The notes below the pieces were generated by a model. The model saw only the letters and a program-made list of their open reading frames with translations. It was not told where the DNA came from and did no database searches. A program made the translations under genes and the position numbers. This document shows, piece by piece, positions 5,000 through 5,847 of a DNA stretch of 5,847 nt (positions within the stretch are counted from its first letter, which is position 1; every line of letters starts with the position of its first letter). The DNA comes from CAVWCW01 sp965365625. GTDB taxonomy: Bacteria > Pseudomonadota > Gammaproteobacteria > Chromatiales > Chromatiaceae. Location of the stretch: the NCBI GenBank assembly GCA_965365625.1, contig CBDUCL010000193.1:1-5847 (forward strand), in the 5' to 3' direction.

Positions 5000-5791
5000 C
5001 TGGCCTCTTTCAATGTACATCTGGCGGTTGGGCTTTGCGCCAGCGGGGTGGCGGCCACCAGCGTGATGCTGGCGGGGATGGCGACCGGGCCGCAGGTGAT
5101 TCTGTATTTCGTGCTCGGTACCCTCGGCAGCCTGTTGCCGGACATGGATTCCGAGAGGTCCCTGCCGGTGCGCTTCGCCTTTACCCTGGCCTCTATCCTG
5201 CTCGCCTTTGTCGCCATGTTCCGCTTTGCCGAACAGTTTCCCAGCGTCGGCGAGTTGATACTGATCTGGCTGGCGGCTTTTCTTTTCTTTCGCTGGTCGG
5301 TGTTCTGGCTGTTGGAGACCTTCACCGTGCACCGGGGGCTATTTCACTCCCTGCCGGCGGCCCTGCTGGCCGGGCTACTGGGGGTGACGGCCAGCTTCCA
5401 CGGACTGGGACTGTCAGCCCTAGAGTCTTGGTTGGGCGGGGTGTTCGTCTGCTTCGGCTACCTGGTGCACCTGCTGCTCGACGAGGTCTACAGCGTCAAC
5501 CTTTTCGGCGCCCGCCCGCGCCGCTCCCTCGGTACCGCCTTCAAGCTCGGCCGGCTCGACCAGTTGCCGGCCACCCTGCTGCTGTACCTGCTGCTGCCGC
5601 TGGCCTGGCTGGCCGCTCCGTCGGCAGAGCCGTTCCTGCAGTTGGCCTCGGATCCCGCGGTCTATCATCAGGTGCGCCAGCGCCTATTGCCGGCGGACGG
5701 TTGGTTCGCCAGCCCCAATCTAGCAACGGAGCTACGGGACGGGGTGCGGGTTGGCGCCCAGCGCCTGCTCGGCGGCAGGGACGGCTCCTAA
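5000..5791 (+). CDS. YdjM-like membrane-bound metal-dependent hydrolase, probable CTG start
   Basis: From CTG 5000 the product is 263 residues with about six membrane segments (near 32-47, 57-77, 86-108, 118-137, 144-163 and 189-207). The family's conserved polar motifs are present: H7 in ASFNVHLAVG, GSLLPDMDS (43-51), HRGLFHS (111-117) and HLLLDE (157-162). These are the presumed metal ligands of the inner-membrane YdjM/DUF457-type hydrolases, whose substrate I cannot state. The only ordinary start codon in a position to keep the rest of the protein is GTG at 5048, which would lose H7 and the conserved N-terminus. GGGAG lies 8 nt before the CTG. The frame opens after TAG at 4964-4966. Either CTG is used as start, or an ancestral ATG changed to CTG. 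A conservative annotation is 5048-5791 (247 residues). The gene follows the TAXI gene after 281 nt that contain a REP pair, so it probably has its own promoter. Confidence 0.82.
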   Translation: MASFNVHLAVGLCASGVAATSVMLAGMATGPQVILYFVLGTLGSLLPDMDSERSLPVRFAFTLASILLAFVAMFRFAEQFPSVGELILIWLAAFLFFRWSVFWLLETFTVHRGLFHSLPAALLAGLLGVTASFHGLGLSALESWLGGVFVCFGYLVHLLLDEVYSVNLFGARPRRSLGTAFKLGRLDQLPATLLLYLLLPLAWLAAPSAEPFLQLASDPAVYHQVRQRLLPADGWFASPNLATELRDGVRVGAQRLLGGRDGS

Positions 5792-5847
5792 CGGGGAAAA
5801 CGTCGCCTTAGCAACGCCCTGGCGGAAGGCTTGTCAGACCCGGCCAA

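Noticed and set aside
4849..5332. Minus-strand open frames opposite the YdjM-like gene
   Set aside because: They are rich in Gln, Gly and Arg, as expected from antisense of a membrane protein in GC-rich DNA. They have no motif and cross the regulatory spacer.
5805..5830. GCCTT...AAGGC dyad after the last gene as a terminator
   Set aside because: The outer stem is 5 bp, the inner stem has a 2-nt loop, and no T-run follows.

Overview
The window is GC-rich and looks like part of a gammaproteobacterial chromosome. The evidence is a lipoprotein MltA homologue, a class I photolyase, and a REP-associated transposase flanked by GTGGGAG-type REP sequences like those of Pseudomonas and its relatives. 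The species cannot be named from the sequence alone. I see no phage genes, no complete insertion sequence with defined ends, no CRISPR array, and no tRNA or rRNA.

Layout. The left part is read on the minus strand. In transcription order it holds a VOC/glyoxalase-fold protein (3147-2707), a photolyase 30 nt downstream (2676-1237), a REP-rich spacer, a REP-associated tyrosine transposase or RAYT (about 966-502), a perfect inverted REP pair (404-480), and the 5' part of an mltA-like lytic transglycosylase that leaves the window at base 1. The right part is read on the plus strand. It holds a TAXI-type solute-binding protein with an unusual cytoplasmic C-terminal tail (3426-4718), an inverted GTAG-type REP pair (4774-4852), a short AT-rich patch with two dyads, and a membrane-bound YdjM-like metal-dependent hydrolase (5000-5791). 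The two halves diverge from the spacer 3148-3425.

How the parts relate. The VOC gene and phr probably form a two-gene operon; phr repairs UV-induced pyrimidine dimers using light. The RAYT and its REPs form a REPtron-like unit. The same composite element, two inverted REPs around a TCGATCGA centre, lies on both sides of the transposase. The other genes appear to be independent envelope or housekeeping functions.

What stands out is the repeat biology and the gene starts. Three distinct REP-like families occur in under 6 kb. In the 4774-4852 pair, the two arms differ only by three fully compensated base-pair swaps in the hairpin stem. A RAYT-like gene start (MSNYRRA with a ribosome-binding site) is cut off at a REP boundary. 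Both the RAYT and the YdjM-like gene have recognisable conserved N-termini lying upstream of any ATG, GTG or TTG codon. I did not find a convincing new multi-gene system.
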